Below are positions 27,870 through 36,700 of a stretch of 62,702 nt of DNA, piece after piece; position 1 is the first letter of the stretch, and every line of letters begins with the position of its first letter. Under the pieces are notes generated by a model that made no database searches, was not told the origin of the DNA, and saw only the letters and a list, made by a program, of their open reading frames with translations. Origin of the DNA: Vreelandella alkaliphila (GTDB lineage: Bacteria > Pseudomonadota > Gammaproteobacteria > Pseudomonadales > Halomonadaceae); contig NZ_JABASV010000016.1 of the NCBI RefSeq assembly GCF_016107625.1, forward strand, positions 1 to 62,702. Reading direction: 5' to 3'. A program made the position numbers and the translations under genes.

Positions 27870-28843
27870 GGCGCTTCCCCGCTAAAATGCTGCCACCCTT
27901 CGTAGTCACTGGCGGCAACGCCAGTGACACCTAGCGTTTCGGTACAGTGACCTATCACCGTCAGCGAGAGACCGAGATCGGCGAGCCGCTGTTGGGCAAT
28001 AGCGAGACTTTTGGGTGATAGTGTCACCAGCAGCTCATAGTCATCACCACCCGATAGCGCGGCTTTAATCGCGTCATCGTGGCCTAACGTTTCTTGCAAT
28101 CCTATAGCCAACGGTAGCGCGTCGACGTCTAGTGCACAGCCTATACCAGATGCCTTACGCAAGTGCGACAAATCTGCCAGCAAGCCATCTGAAATATCTA
28201 ATGCCGCCGTTGCAATACCGCGCAGTGCAACACCCGCGGCTAAGCGAGGTTGCGGCAACAAATAGCGAGCCAGAAGAGGGTGCGACAATTCGCGTTCGCC
28301 CTGGCGCCAAAGTGCTAGGCCACCGGCACCACCACCCAAGGCACCGGTCACGGCGATAACATCGCCGACCTGCGCACCTGAGCGAGTTAGCGCTTGGTCA
28401 GATGGCACTTCGCCCATCACCGTAACACCGATGGTCAGCATCCCAGAGGTGACATCGCCACCAACCAGCGCGGTGGAGTGCTGCTGGCAAAGCGCGTGAA
28501 ACCCTTCAGCGTATCCTGCTAACCAGTGTTCAGCAGCTTCGCGGTCATTAAAGATGCTCTTATCCAGCGTCATTGCCATCAGGCACCAACGAGACTTAGC
28601 ACCCATGGCTGCTAAGTCGCTGAGCGCCACCGCCAGCGCGCGATGTCCTACCGCGTGCGCTGGGGCATCGTGAGGAAAATGCACGTTACTCACCGACGTA
28701 TCAACGCTGACCACAAGCTGCTGACCTGCTCGGGGCACCAAAAGCGCTGCATCGTCGCCATTTTCAAGCGCTATGCCAGCTGTCGCGTGCGCCTCCTGCG
28801 GCGACATGAAGTAGCGCTGAATCAGTTCAAATTCGCCAAGCAC
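27866..28843 (-). CDS. thiL: Thiamine-monophosphate kinase
   Basis: Phosphorylates thiamine monophosphate to the active cofactor thiamine diphosphate. It shows GEFELIQRYF at the start, LENGDDAALL, VVSVDTSV, DLAAMGA and the C-terminal GGDDYELLVT, all typical of ThiL. Translation starts at a GTG with AAGGGG five bases upstream. 325 residues against 325 in E. coli. It lies 35 bp after nusB and overlaps pgpA, within the nrdR-to-pgpA operon. Confidence 0.95.
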   Translation of the reverse strand: MLGEFELIQRYFMSPQEAHATAGIALENGDDAALLVPRAGQQLVVSVDTSVSNVHFPHDAPAHAVGHRALAVALSDLAAMGAKSRWCLMAMTLDKSIFNDREAAEHWLAGYAEGFHALCQQHSTALVGGDVTSGMLTIGVTVMGEVPSDQALTRSGAQVGDVIAVTGALGGGAGGLALWRQGERELSHPLLARYLLPQPRLAAGVALRGIATAALDISDGLLADLSHLRKASGIGCALDVDALPLAIGLQETLGHDDAIKAALSGGDDYELLVTLSPKSLAIAQQRLADLGLSLTVIGHCTETLGVTGVAASDYEGWQHFSGEAP

Positions 28844-28878
28844 AAAGGCCCCTTAAACGCATTATCAGGAGGCTCGCC

Positions 28879-29382
28879 TTACAGACGGCGAGCGCTGACC
28901 TCAGCACTTCGTAAGCGATTTGCTAACTTATCGAGAATGCCGTTCACGTATTTATGGCCGTCGGTGGCACCAAATGATTTGGCCAGCTCAACGCCTTCGT
29001 TAATCACTACTCGGTAGGGTACTTCCATCCGCCGAGAAAGCTCATAGGCACCCAAGCGCAGGATGGCTAGCTCAACAGCATCAAGATCTTCGAGGCGTCG
29101 GTCGAGCAGCGGCGCAATTTCACGATCTAACTCCGCTTTGAACCGGACCGTGTTATGCAGCAGTTCATGGAAAAGCGCCTTATCAGCGATTTCCATTACT
29201 TTCACCCAATTTTCGTAATCTTCCAGGTCATCATCTGCCACCTGGCTACGAAACTCAGCTTCGATAGTGGTGATCGATTTCCCTGTCATTTGCCACTGGT
29301 AAATCCCCTGAACCGCTAACTCACGCGCGGCGTGGCGCCCTAGCTGCGCGGCAGAGGGCTTACGCTCACGACGTTCGCTCAT
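28879..29382 (-). CDS. nusB: Transcription antitermination factor NusB
   Basis: Joins NusE (S10) at boxA in rRNA leaders to prevent early termination. An all-helical protein of 167 residues. A basic N-terminus ([29 protein letters not shown]) leads into the NusB helices, and the C-terminal [19 protein letters not shown] and [11 protein letters not shown] are diagnostic. It overlaps the ribH stop by 4 bases (ATGA). The N-terminus is longer than E. coli NusB (139 residues), as in pseudomonads. Confidence 0.95.
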   Translation of the reverse strand: MSERRERKPSAAQLGRHAARELAVQGIYQWQMTGKSITTIEAEFRSQVADDDLEDYENWVKVMEIADKALFHELLHNTVRFKAELDREIAPLLDRRLEDLDAVELAILRLGAYELSRRMEVPYRVVINEGVELAKSFGATDGHKYVNGILDKLANRLRSAEVSARRL

Positions 29383-29867
29383 TGGTTGTCTCCTAGCGGC
29401 AATGCTCGCAGTAATGAGACCATCTCCATCGCTGCCATTGCGGCTTCCGTACCTTTATTACCCGCTTTGGTGCCCGCCCGCTCAATCGCCTGTTCGATAG
29501 ACTCAACGGTCAACACGCCGTTTGCGACCGGCGTATCGAACTCAAGCTGGAGGTGGTTAATGGCGGTGTTGCAGCCGCCAGCTACATATTCAAAATGCGG
29601 CGTGCCACCACGAATAACAGCGCCCAGCGCGATAACAGCGTCGGGCTTCATGACGTTAAGTACACGCTTTACTGCCAGCGGTAGCTCCCAAGCACCAGGT
29701 ACATGGACAAGATGAATATTGTCCGCATCAACGCCGTGGCGTGTCAGGCTATCAATAGCACCTTCCACCAGGCTATCCACTACATGGTGGTTAAAACGGC
29801 CTACAACGATGACATAACGGCCATCGACATCCACAAAAGTGCCTTCAACTTGCGAAAGGGATTGCAT
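29379..29867 (-). CDS. ribH: 6,7-dimethyl-8-ribityllumazine synthase
   Basis: Penultimate riboflavin step: condenses 5-amino-6-ribitylaminouracil with dihydroxybutanone phosphate. Signatures are [47 protein letters not shown] and the C-terminal [15 protein letters not shown]. The chosen start [11 protein letters not shown] has AGGA eight bases upstream and follows the ribB stop by 4 bases, giving 162 residues. An upstream frame exists but overlaps ribB. It overlaps nusB. Confidence 0.94.
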   Translation of the reverse strand: MQSLSQVEGTFVDVDGRYVIVVGRFNHHVVDSLVEGAIDSLTRHGVDADNIHLVHVPGAWELPLAVKRVLNVMKPDAVIALGAVIRGGTPHFEYVAGGCNTAINHLQLEFDTPVANGVLTVESIEQAIERAGTKAGNKGTEAAMAAMEMVSLLRALPLGDNQ

Positions 29868-29871
29868 CAAT

Positions 29872-31038
29872 TTATTCCTGCTGAGAAGTTGGCTCATACG
29901 CCGTGTCATTTGGCCCTAGACGCTCGACAACTTCGAGATCAAAACCGGAGAGCGCCGAGAATTTCCACGGTGAGCTGAGTAGCCGCATTTTGCCCACCCC
30001 TAAATGGCGTAGGATTTGCGAGCCAGTACCAATCGTTAAGTAGTTACCTGAACCGTCCGAATCGCTGGTGCGCGGTTGACGCACGCGATCCAGAAAAATA
30101 TCGAGCTGATCTTTCAAGTCTTGGTGAGGACGACCATCGTCAATCAGCACAAAGACCCCCGCAGACGCATTAGCGATCTCTTTCAGCGCACGATGGGCAT
30201 CCCAACGGCACTGCTCATCTTTCATTAACCCTACGATATCACGCAGCGTATCCGCCAAGTGAACACGCACCGTTGTCGCCTGCTCTGGCGTCGGTTGCCC
30301 CTTAACTAACGCCAAATGATGAGCACCTTGTATACGGTCCCGGAACACATGCAGCGCCAGTTCCCCATGGGCCGTCATCACACTGGTCGTTTCAACCGCA
30401 TCAACCGTTTGTTCATTGACGATACGGTAGTGAATCAAGTCGGCAATCGTGCCAATTTTAATACCATGCTTTTTAGCAAACACTTCAAGCTCAGGCCGAC
30501 GCGCCATACTGCCATCATCATTCATGATTTCACAGATGACGCCGCTGGGGTCGCAGCCCGCTAAAGAGGCTAAATCACAGGCTGCTTCAGTATGCCCAGC
30601 ACGACGTAGAACACCACCAGGTTCAGCCATTAGCGGAAATATATGCCCTGGCTGTACGATATCCGTCGGCTTGGCATTCGCCGCCACTGCTGCTTGAACA
30701 GTACGCGCACGATCAGCTGCTGAGATGCCGGTGGTCACACCTTCGGTCGCTTCAATGGAGAGCGTAAACTTAGTGCCAAACCCAGAGCCGTTATCACGCA
30801 CCATCAGCGGTAGGTTTAGCTGCTCGCAACGCTCGCGAGTCATGGGCATACAAATAAGCCCACAGGCATAACGCGCCATGAAGTTGATATGCTCGGCCTG
30901 AACTTTTTCGGCCGCCATGATGATATCACCTTCGTTTTCGCGATCCTCATCATCCATGAGAATCACCATTTTGCCCTGGCGGATATCTTCCACCAGCTCA
31001 GCGATAGGGGACAAACCCTCTGAAGAGGAATGCGCCAT
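29872..31038 (-). CDS. ribB: 3,4-dihydroxy-2-butanone 4-phosphate synthase with degenerate GTP cyclohydrolase II domain
   Basis: Makes dihydroxybutanone phosphate from ribulose 5-phosphate for riboflavin. The N-terminal half (1-205) is intact: [35 protein letters not shown] and [17 protein letters not shown]. The C-terminal half (about 206-370) is shaped like GTP cyclohydrolase II. However, where the zinc cysteines (SEC...CDC) should lie it reads [21 protein letters not shown], and the RQEGRNIGL loop is missing. The cyclohydrolase activity is therefore probably lost, as in RibBX-type proteins, and a separate ribA is expected elsewhere. GGAG lies 5 bases before the ATG. Confidence 0.93.
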   Translation of the reverse strand: MAHSSSEGLSPIAELVEDIRQGKMVILMDDEDRENEGDIIMAAEKVQAEHINFMARYACGLICMPMTRERCEQLNLPLMVRDNGSGFGTKFTLSIEATEGVTTGISAADRARTVQAAVAANAKPTDIVQPGHIFPLMAEPGGVLRRAGHTEAACDLASLAGCDPSGVICEIMNDDGSMARRPELEVFAKKHGIKIGTIADLIHYRIVNEQTVDAVETTSVMTAHGELALHVFRDRIQGAHHLALVKGQPTPEQATTVRVHLADTLRDIVGLMKDEQCRWDAHRALKEIANASAGVFVLIDDGRPHQDLKDQLDIFLDRVRQPRTSDSDGSGNYLTIGTGSQILRHLGVGKMRLLSSPWKFSALSGFDLEVVERLGPNDTAYEPTSQQE

Positions 31039-31110
31039 GGAATCTCCAAAATAAGTGGTCGCAACACATGCGATTTCGCGCGTCAGGGTACCTTGCTCTG
31101 GCCCGGCGCG

Positions 31111-32277
31111 CTAGTCAGTGCACGGTTTAGCGATGATGCGCCAATCACTCCCAACGGCTCGAATTTCTTTAATAGTTAAACGCTTTTGGTCGGCCATGCG
31201 GGTCATCCCGGGCAACGCAAATAGTGGTCGAGCCTCGCCACCCAAAAGCGTGGGAGCAACAAATAACTGCAGTTCATCCACCGCATTTGCATCTAGCAGC
31301 GCGCCTGCCAGCGTAGCGCCGGTTTCAACCAGCAGCTCATTTACCAGCTCATGCTCAGCCAACCAGCTCAGCATCTCTGCGAGGTCGATTCGGCCTTCTT
31401 GAGCCGCGGGCAGTACCTTAATGTCAGCGCCTGCAGCTTCCAGCTTTTGGCGTTTTTCTTCACTGTGGTGTTCAGTGGTAATAATCAATGTGCGGCCTGG
31501 TTCACGAAGACAAGCGGCCGCTAACGGTAACCGCAGACGCGAATCCAAAATAACGCGTAGTGGCTGCCGCTGACTAATTGTATCCGCGTTATCGAGCCCC
31601 AACTGGTCTGCGCGCACTGTTAGCCGTGAATCATCCATAATGACGGACTCAACGCCGCTCAAAATAGCGCTTGAACGAGCTCGCAGACGCTGCACTTGAC
31701 TGCGAGCTTCTGGGCCAGTAATCCATTGCGACTCTCCAGAGCCCATGGCAGTGCGGCCATCCAGGCTCATGGCCATTTTTAAGCGTACAAAGGGACGTTT
31801 GTGCTGCATACGGGAAATAAAGCCAGGATTTAACGCACGGGCATCCTGTTCCAACAGCCCAACATCTACCTGAATTCCTGATTCCCGAAGCCGCTTGATA
31901 CCGCGTCCACTCACGCAAGGGTTAGGGTCAACCATTGCGACCACCACGCGGGCAACGTTGGCATCCGCTAACGCAACGGCACAAGGGCCAGTGCGTCCTG
32001 TATGGGAACAAGGTTCCAGCGTGACATAAGCCGTTGCGCCTTCTGCCTTTGCACCAGCGGCGTTAAGCGCGTGGATTTCTGCATGAGGTTCGCCAGCACG
32101 GAGGTGAAAGCCATCGCCAACCACTTGCCCTTCCGCGTGTTGATCGTAGCGGACAATAACACAGCCTACCCGGGGGTTGGGGTCTGTTGTATACAGCCCT
32201 TTCGCCGCCAATTGCAGAGCACGCGCCATAAATTGATGATCAGCGCTGGTAAAGCCTCTCTCCATCAACTCGTTCAT
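31111..32277 (-). CDS. ribD: Bifunctional riboflavin deaminase/reductase RibD
   Basis: Second and third steps of riboflavin synthesis: pyrimidine deamination followed by side-chain reduction. The N-terminal deaminase (1-150) has the zinc site HAEIHAL and PCSHTGRTGPCAVAL. The C-terminal reductase (about 155-385) has RLKMAMSLDGRTAM and LLVETGATLAGALL. The ATG at 32277 overlaps the nrdR stop by one base (TGATG), with GGAGAGG upstream; a TTG one codon earlier is less likely. 388 residues. Riboflavin synthase (ribE), which in pseudomonads follows ribD, is absent here. Confidence 0.95.
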   Translation of the reverse strand: MNELMERGFTSADHQFMARALQLAAKGLYTTDPNPRVGCVIVRYDQHAEGQVVGDGFHLRAGEPHAEIHALNAAGAKAEGATAYVTLEPCSHTGRTGPCAVALADANVARVVVAMVDPNPCVSGRGIKRLRESGIQVDVGLLEQDARALNPGFISRMQHKRPFVRLKMAMSLDGRTAMGSGESQWITGPEARSQVQRLRARSSAILSGVESVIMDDSRLTVRADQLGLDNADTISQRQPLRVILDSRLRLPLAAACLREPGRTLIITTEHHSEEKRQKLEAAGADIKVLPAAQEGRIDLAEMLSWLAEHELVNELLVETGATLAGALLDANAVDELQLFVAPTLLGGEARPLFALPGMTRMADQKRLTIKEIRAVGSDWRIIAKPCTD

Positions 32278-32780
32278 CAAGCCTCTCCGCGATGTGGATC
32301 GCTGTGGGCTGATGCAGGGTGATCGCCAGGATCTTGAGAAAGACGGTCTATCTCAGCGCGAAATTCGTCTAAATCCTGAAACTTACGATATACCGATGCA
32401 AAGCGAATATACGCCACCTGATCCAGGTTGCTTAATGCCTTCATAACGGCCTCACCGATATCCCGCGCATTTACTTCGCGGTCCCCGCGGGCACGAAGCG
32501 ATTGGCGAATACGCTCAACGGCGGCTTCTATTGCCTCGGCACTTACCGGACGCTTCTCCAGCGCTCGCAACATGCCTGCACGCAGCTTGCTCTCGTTAAA
32601 GGTTTCGCGTGAGCCGTCGGATTTTACGACCCTCGGCATAATCAGTTCTGCGGTTTCATACGTGGTGAAGCGCTCTTGGCAGCTAGCGCATTGGCGACGA
32701 CGGCGCACCTGGTCACCGTCGGCTACCAGCCGCGAGTCGGTCACTCGAGTATCATTAGCACCACAAAAAGGGCAATGCAT
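32277..32780 (-). CDS. nrdR: Transcriptional repressor NrdR
   Basis: Nucleotide-sensing repressor of ribonucleotide reductase genes. The N-terminal zinc ribbon uses CPFC and CASC ([33 protein letters not shown]). An ATP-cone follows from about residue 45 ([22 protein letters not shown]). The start MHCPFCG is the family start, three codons inside the longer frame, giving 167 residues (149 in E. coli). The acidic, His-rich tail is extra. It heads the riboflavin-nusB-thiL-pgpA operon. Confidence 0.95.
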   Translation of the reverse strand: MHCPFCGANDTRVTDSRLVADGDQVRRRRQCASCQERFTTYETAELIMPRVVKSDGSRETFNESKLRAGMLRALEKRPVSAEAIEAAVERIRQSLRARGDREVNARDIGEAVMKALSNLDQVAYIRFASVYRKFQDLDEFRAEIDRLSQDPGDHPASAHSDPHRGEA

Positions 32781-32875
32781 GGCAGTCAACCTGTTGTCAG
32801 TACGTGCAGCGTGTCAGCTTGTGCGGATAACGGCACATATAAGCATATTGTGAACTTTTATTAGCAGCGGAGTAG

Positions 32876-32888
32876 CCACGCGCTACAA
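32876..32888 (+). repeat. Fragment of the palindromic repeat
   Basis: CCACGCGCTACAA is an exact match to the inner left arm of the 11223-12437 repeats. It lies in the promoter region between nrdR and the phosphorylase gene and is probably a decayed copy. Confidence 0.45.
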
Positions 32889-32966
32889 CGACATGCAGTT
32901 TAAGGGCGCTTGCAAGCAAAAATAGTCGCTTCTTTAAACGCGGCGTTAACCTAGCATTGTAACGAT

Positions 32967-32984
32967 TTGGCACACAAGCTGCAG
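32967..32984 (+). promoter_or_regulatory. Sigma-54 promoter of the GH13_18 phosphorylase gene
   Basis: TTGGCACACAAGCTGCA (32967-32983) matches the sigma-54 consensus TGGCAC-N5-TTGCW at all but one of its fixed positions. GG (32969-32970) and GC (32981-32982) are exactly 10 bases apart. Transcription would start near 32994, leaving a leader of about 24 nt containing AGAGGA before the ATG at 33018. No convincing NtrC palindrome is seen upstream. Confidence 0.7.
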
Positions 32985-33017
32985 CGTTTGTCGTAGGTTG
33001 TTTAAGAGGAAACCCCT

Positions 33018-34787
33018 ATGACCCCATTTGAGCAGACAGTCCACCATTTCCTTTCGCACCTCTACGGCCCCCGCGCCAGCGAGGTACAGCGCCGTCTTGG
33101 ACAACACATTGACCACTTTCGCAGTGCATCACAGGCGCCAGCCATAACAGAAAATACCGCGGCTGAAGGCGATAATGCACCAACGTGGAGCGAAAAAGAT
33201 CAATGGGTCATTAGCTACGGTGATTCCATTGTGGCAGAGGAAACGCCTCCTCTTGCTGTGCTGAATGAGTTTCTTCAACGCTATTTGGGGGAGCGTATTA
33301 GCGGCGTGCATGTGCTACCTTTTTTTCCTTGGAGTAGCGATGATGGCTTTTCAGTCATTCATTACCGCGAGGTTAATCCAGAGCTAGGTGATTGGCAGCA
33401 CATCCGTGAGCTAGCAAGCCACTATGACGTGATGGGCGATTTAGTGCTAAACCACGTGTCTCGCGAATCCCTGTGGTTTGTGGATTATTTAACCGGAAGT
33501 TTGCCGGGTCGTGATTACTTTATAGAAATAGACCCAGAAACCGATGTTTCTGACGTGGTTCGACCACGTAGCAGCCCATTGCTAGTGCCCATTTCCACGC
33601 GCCGGGGCACGCGCCATGTATGGGCAACCTTCTCAGAAGATCAGATCGATTTAAACTTTGAAAATCCTGACGTATTGCTCGAGTTTGTTGGCATCCTGCT
33701 GTTTTACCTCCAACAGGGCGTGCGTATCATTCGCCTGGATGCAGTGGCATTTTTATGGAAGCGTCTGGGAACGCCATGCATCCACCTTCCCGAAACCCAT
33801 ACGGTGGTCCGTTTACTGCGCGCCATTGTGGATGAAATAGCGCCGGGCACGCTGATAATTACCGAGACCAATGTCCCTCACGCAGAAAATATCAGTTACT
33901 TTGGCCTAGAACGGTTAGCCAATGGGGCGCCTGACGAAGCCCATATGGTCTATCAATTTGCCCTACCACCACTGCTATTGCATACACTCACCCGCGGTGA
34001 AGCCACTACCCTTCAAACATGGCTTTCCAGCCTGCCGATATTGCCCAGACACTGCACCTATTTAAACTTCACCGCGAGCCATGATGGTATTGGCGTGCGC
34101 CCTTTAGAAGGGGTGCTACCCGATCATGAGCGAGATGCACTGCTAGAACTGATGCATCGCTTTGGTGGCTTTGTCAGCATGCGCAGCAATCCCGATGGCA
34201 GTGACTCGCCCTACGAAATCAATATTACTTGGTTTGAGGCCATGCGCGGCACGCGCAGAGGACCAGACCCCTGGCAAATTGCCCGCTTCCTGTGCAGCCA
34301 AGCTATTATGCTGACGCTCCAGGGCATTCCCGCCCTCTATATTCATACATTGACCGGCACGCTTAACGATGTCGAAGGAGTGGAGCGCAGCGGCCGATTG
34401 CGCTCAATTAATCGACGCCGCTGGCAGCGTGATGAGCTAGCACTGTTACTCGAAAGCCCCTCAACGCCGACTCACGATGTGTTTCATGCGCTTAGCCGCT
34501 TGCTGGAACTTCGGCGCACAGAGCCCTGCTTCCACCCCAACGCCACACAACGCGTACTGACCACGCCGCCTGACGTGTTAGCCATTGAGCGAGGCCCGCT
34601 AAGCGACGGCCGCCGCCTGCTTGCCCTGTTTAATGTCACCGATACGCTACTGCCATTAGATAATGTAGGAGAAGCACTTGAGCAGGCACTTAGCCAACAT
34701 GCTTGGCGTGCTTTAGATCTGCAAAACGCCCTGGAGGAAACCGCGCTTCCTCCCTATGCAATAAGATGGATGGTGGCAGACACGTGA
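33018..34787 (+). CDS. GH13_18 sugar phosphorylase, probably glucosylglycerate phosphorylase
   Basis: Alpha-retaining phosphorylase of the sucrose phosphorylase subfamily. The (beta/alpha)8 catalytic residues are visible: nucleophile D241 in IIRLDAVAFLW, acid/base E283 in IITETNVPHAENISYFG, and stabiliser D356 in FTASHDGIGVRP. At 589 residues it is longer than sucrose phosphorylases (about 490). Segments such as HLPETHTVVRLLR, ITETNVPH and DEAHMVYQF resemble E. coli YcjM, a 2-O-alpha-glucosylglycerate phosphorylase. The product would be glucose 1-phosphate plus glycerate. The assignment is supported by a glucosylglycerate synthesis operon 9 kb away and a shared type of sigma-54 promoter. Sucrose or glucosylglycerol as substrate cannot be excluded. 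Confidence 0.75.
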   Translation: MTPFEQTVHHFLSHLYGPRASEVQRRLGQHIDHFRSASQAPAITENTAAEGDNAPTWSEKDQWVISYGDSIVAEETPPLAVLNEFLQRYLGERISGVHVLPFFPWSSDDGFSVIHYREVNPELGDWQHIRELASHYDVMGDLVLNHVSRESLWFVDYLTGSLPGRDYFIEIDPETDVSDVVRPRSSPLLVPISTRRGTRHVWATFSEDQIDLNFENPDVLLEFVGILLFYLQQGVRIIRLDAVAFLWKRLGTPCIHLPETHTVVRLLRAIVDEIAPGTLIITETNVPHAENISYFGLERLANGAPDEAHMVYQFALPPLLLHTLTRGEATTLQTWLSSLPILPRHCTYLNFTASHDGIGVRPLEGVLPDHERDALLELMHRFGGFVSMRSNPDGSDSPYEINITWFEAMRGTRRGPDPWQIARFLCSQAIMLTLQGIPALYIHTLTGTLNDVEGVERSGRLRSINRRRWQRDELALLLESPSTPTHDVFHALSRLLELRRTEPCFHPNATQRVLTTPPDVLAIERGPLSDGRRLLALFNVTDTLLPLDNVGEALEQALSQHAWRALDLQNALEETALPPYAIRWMVADT

Positions 34788-34893
34788 AAGGTGCATTGCG
34801 GCATAATGTCTCAGCAATTAGGCAATATAATCGTCAAATAATCGACTGCTGAGATACTGCAGCATTCAACATTGACTGAGATAATAGCTAATT

Positions 34894-35709
34894 ATGCTGC
34901 AACAAAGCATTGCAATTGGCCCTTTGGGCTTCAGCCTCCATCAGCTAGTTTTAATAGTGACATTTCTGATAGCGCTTTTGGTGGGGGCGTTACTAGGGCG
35001 GCGACATAGCGTAGCGGTCAGCGATACGCTTATAACGATATTTTTTATTGCTCTCCTGGCTGCGCGAGTAGTGTTTGTAGTGCGTTACTGGGAAGCGTAT
35101 GACGGTATTATTTCCCGATTAGATATTCGTGACGGTGGCTTTGATTTAGCAGCCGGTCTTATTGCTGGACTCGGTTACGCGAGTTGGGTTCTATGGCGCT
35201 CTTCTCGCCAACGCTGGCCTTTAAGCGGTGCTTTACTTGCGGGAATTTTCACATGGGGGATGCTAGTTGGTAGCACTCTATTAATTGAGCAACAATCGCG
35301 CCCACTACCACACACTGCTTTATTAGACAGGAACGGCCACTCTGCCAACCTGCCACAACTTGCCAAGCAAACGCAGCAGCCTCTTGTTGTTAATCTTTGG
35401 GCAAGCTGGTGCCCCCCTTGTATTCGTGAAATGCCTGTTTTTGAGGAAGCTCAAAATACCGAGCAGGACATCACATTTGTGTTTGTTAATCAGGGGGAAA
35501 GCGCCCAGCACATTGAGACATTTATGAATCAACATGACCTCTCACTCGATAATGTGTGGCTTGACCAAAGCAATGCATTAGGGAGCGCAACGGGTGCTCA
35601 CGCCATGCCCACTACCCTTTTTTATAACGCAGAAGGAAAACTCGTGAACACGCATTTTGGCGAACTTTCTCGAGCAACTCTTCAACAAGGCTTGGAACGT
35701 TTGCGCTGA
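34894..35709 (+). CDS. Membrane-anchored TlpA-like thioredoxin with Lgt-like N-terminal domain
   Basis: Probably a periplasmic thiol-disulfide oxidoreductase fixed to the inner membrane. Residues 15-132 hold four hydrophobic segments. Their pattern (FIALLAARVVFVVRYWEAY) recalls the N-terminal part of prolipoprotein diacylglyceryl transferase, but it is too short for that enzyme. Residues 135-271 are a TlpA/ResA thioredoxin fold with the active site WCPPC (172-176) and the cis-proline region AMPTTLFY. No good ribosome binding site precedes the ATG. It is followed 71 bp later by dsbG, so the two may cooperate in disulfide isomerisation; that link is inference from position. Confidence 0.8.
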   Translation: MLQQSIAIGPLGFSLHQLVLIVTFLIALLVGALLGRRHSVAVSDTLITIFFIALLAARVVFVVRYWEAYDGIISRLDIRDGGFDLAAGLIAGLGYASWVLWRSSRQRWPLSGALLAGIFTWGMLVGSTLLIEQQSRPLPHTALLDRNGHSANLPQLAKQTQQPLVVNLWASWCPPCIREMPVFEEAQNTEQDITFVFVNQGESAQHIETFMNQHDLSLDNVWLDQSNALGSATGAHAMPTTLFYNAEGKLVNTHFGELSRATLQQGLERLR

Positions 35710-35780
35710 GACAGCCTCCTACCTTCGCCCATAACATCAACGAATTACAGTGCTCATCTTTTACATATAAGGATTTACTT

Positions 35781-36560
35781 ATGAAACACTTTTCCCTGTC
35801 TCGTTTAAGCACTTTGTTACTATTAACGAGCATTGGCAACATCTCCACAAGCTATGCCGAAGAACTGCCTGCACCAGTTCAAGCGCTCACCAACCAGGGG
35901 ATAACGATTCACGGTCAGTTTGAGGCGCCAGGGGGCATGCGTGGTTACGGTGCTAGCGTACAGGGCCAAGAGTTGGCGATTTATTTAACTCCTGATGGCC
36001 AACACACCATTATCGGCACGCTAATGGATGATCAAGGCAACGACCTCACCGAAGCACAGATAGAGGAGCATGTTCGGGTTCCGCTTGAAGCGCAAACCTG
36101 GGCGTTACTGGAAGAGAGCCACTGGATTCAAGATGGCGATGAAAACGCGCCGCGGGTTATCTATACCTTTACCGATGCTAACTGCCCCTACTGTCGCCAA
36201 CTGTGGCAACAAAGTCGCCCTTGGGTAGAGGCTGGAGAGGTACAGCTGCGCCATATTATGGTGGGCATCTTGGCACCGAACAGTCCCGCCCTGGCGGCCA
36301 CCCTGCTGGGAGCAGACGATCCTGCTGCCGCGCTACATGACCACAGCAACGGCGATTCGCTTTCAGCAAGCGCCCAGCCTCGAGATATTGAAGAACAGGT
36401 ATATGCCAACAATCAGCTTTTTGAGGAGCTAGGCCTGTACGCTACGCCCACCAGCGCCTTCCAGCGCGAGACAGACAGTGGCAATTTACGTATCGACAGG
36501 ATTCAAGGCTTACCGAGCGAGGAGCGTTTAATTGAAATGATGGGCGGTGAAGCGCCTTAA
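35781..36560 (+). CDS. dsbG: Thiol:disulfide interchange protein DsbG/DsbC family
   Basis: Periplasmic disulfide isomerase or cysteine-sulfenic-acid reductase. A signal peptide ends at SYA (25). The N-terminal dimerisation domain spans about 27-115. The thioredoxin-like domain has the active site CPYC (135-138, TDANCPYCRQLWQQ) and the cis-proline loop YATPTSAF. 259 residues against about 250 for DsbG, and the CPYC motif with flanking sequence fits DsbG better than DsbC (CGYC). AAGGA lies 8 bases before the ATG. A strong terminator follows. Confidence 0.88.
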   Translation: MKHFSLSRLSTLLLLTSIGNISTSYAEELPAPVQALTNQGITIHGQFEAPGGMRGYGASVQGQELAIYLTPDGQHTIIGTLMDDQGNDLTEAQIEEHVRVPLEAQTWALLEESHWIQDGDENAPRVIYTFTDANCPYCRQLWQQSRPWVEAGEVQLRHIMVGILAPNSPALAATLLGADDPAAALHDHSNGDSLSASAQPRDIEEQVYANNQLFEELGLYATPTSAFQRETDSGNLRIDRIQGLPSEERLIEMMGGEAP

Positions 36561-36613
36561 AGCAGACAATATAAGCAAGTTTTAAAGCGCCCATCCAGCA
36601 TCCTCAAACCAAT

Positions 36614-36655
36614 CAGTAGCCCGTGGGGTTATACCACCACGGGCTACTGTTTTTT
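36614..36655 (+). terminator. Rho-independent terminator of dsbG
   Basis: CAGTAGCCCGTGG (36614-36626) / CCACGGGCTACTG (36637-36649), a perfect 13-bp stem followed by six T. It lies between converging dsbG and tsdA and works for the plus strand. Confidence 0.92.
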
Positions 36656-36700
36656 CCGGATACGTTGGTTGCGATGCTTCTATCGCTGCTCCTTAGCTAG

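Noticed and set aside
31039..31110. FMN riboswitch before ribB
   Set aside because: Only 72 bp are available and the conserved RFN motifs are not seen.
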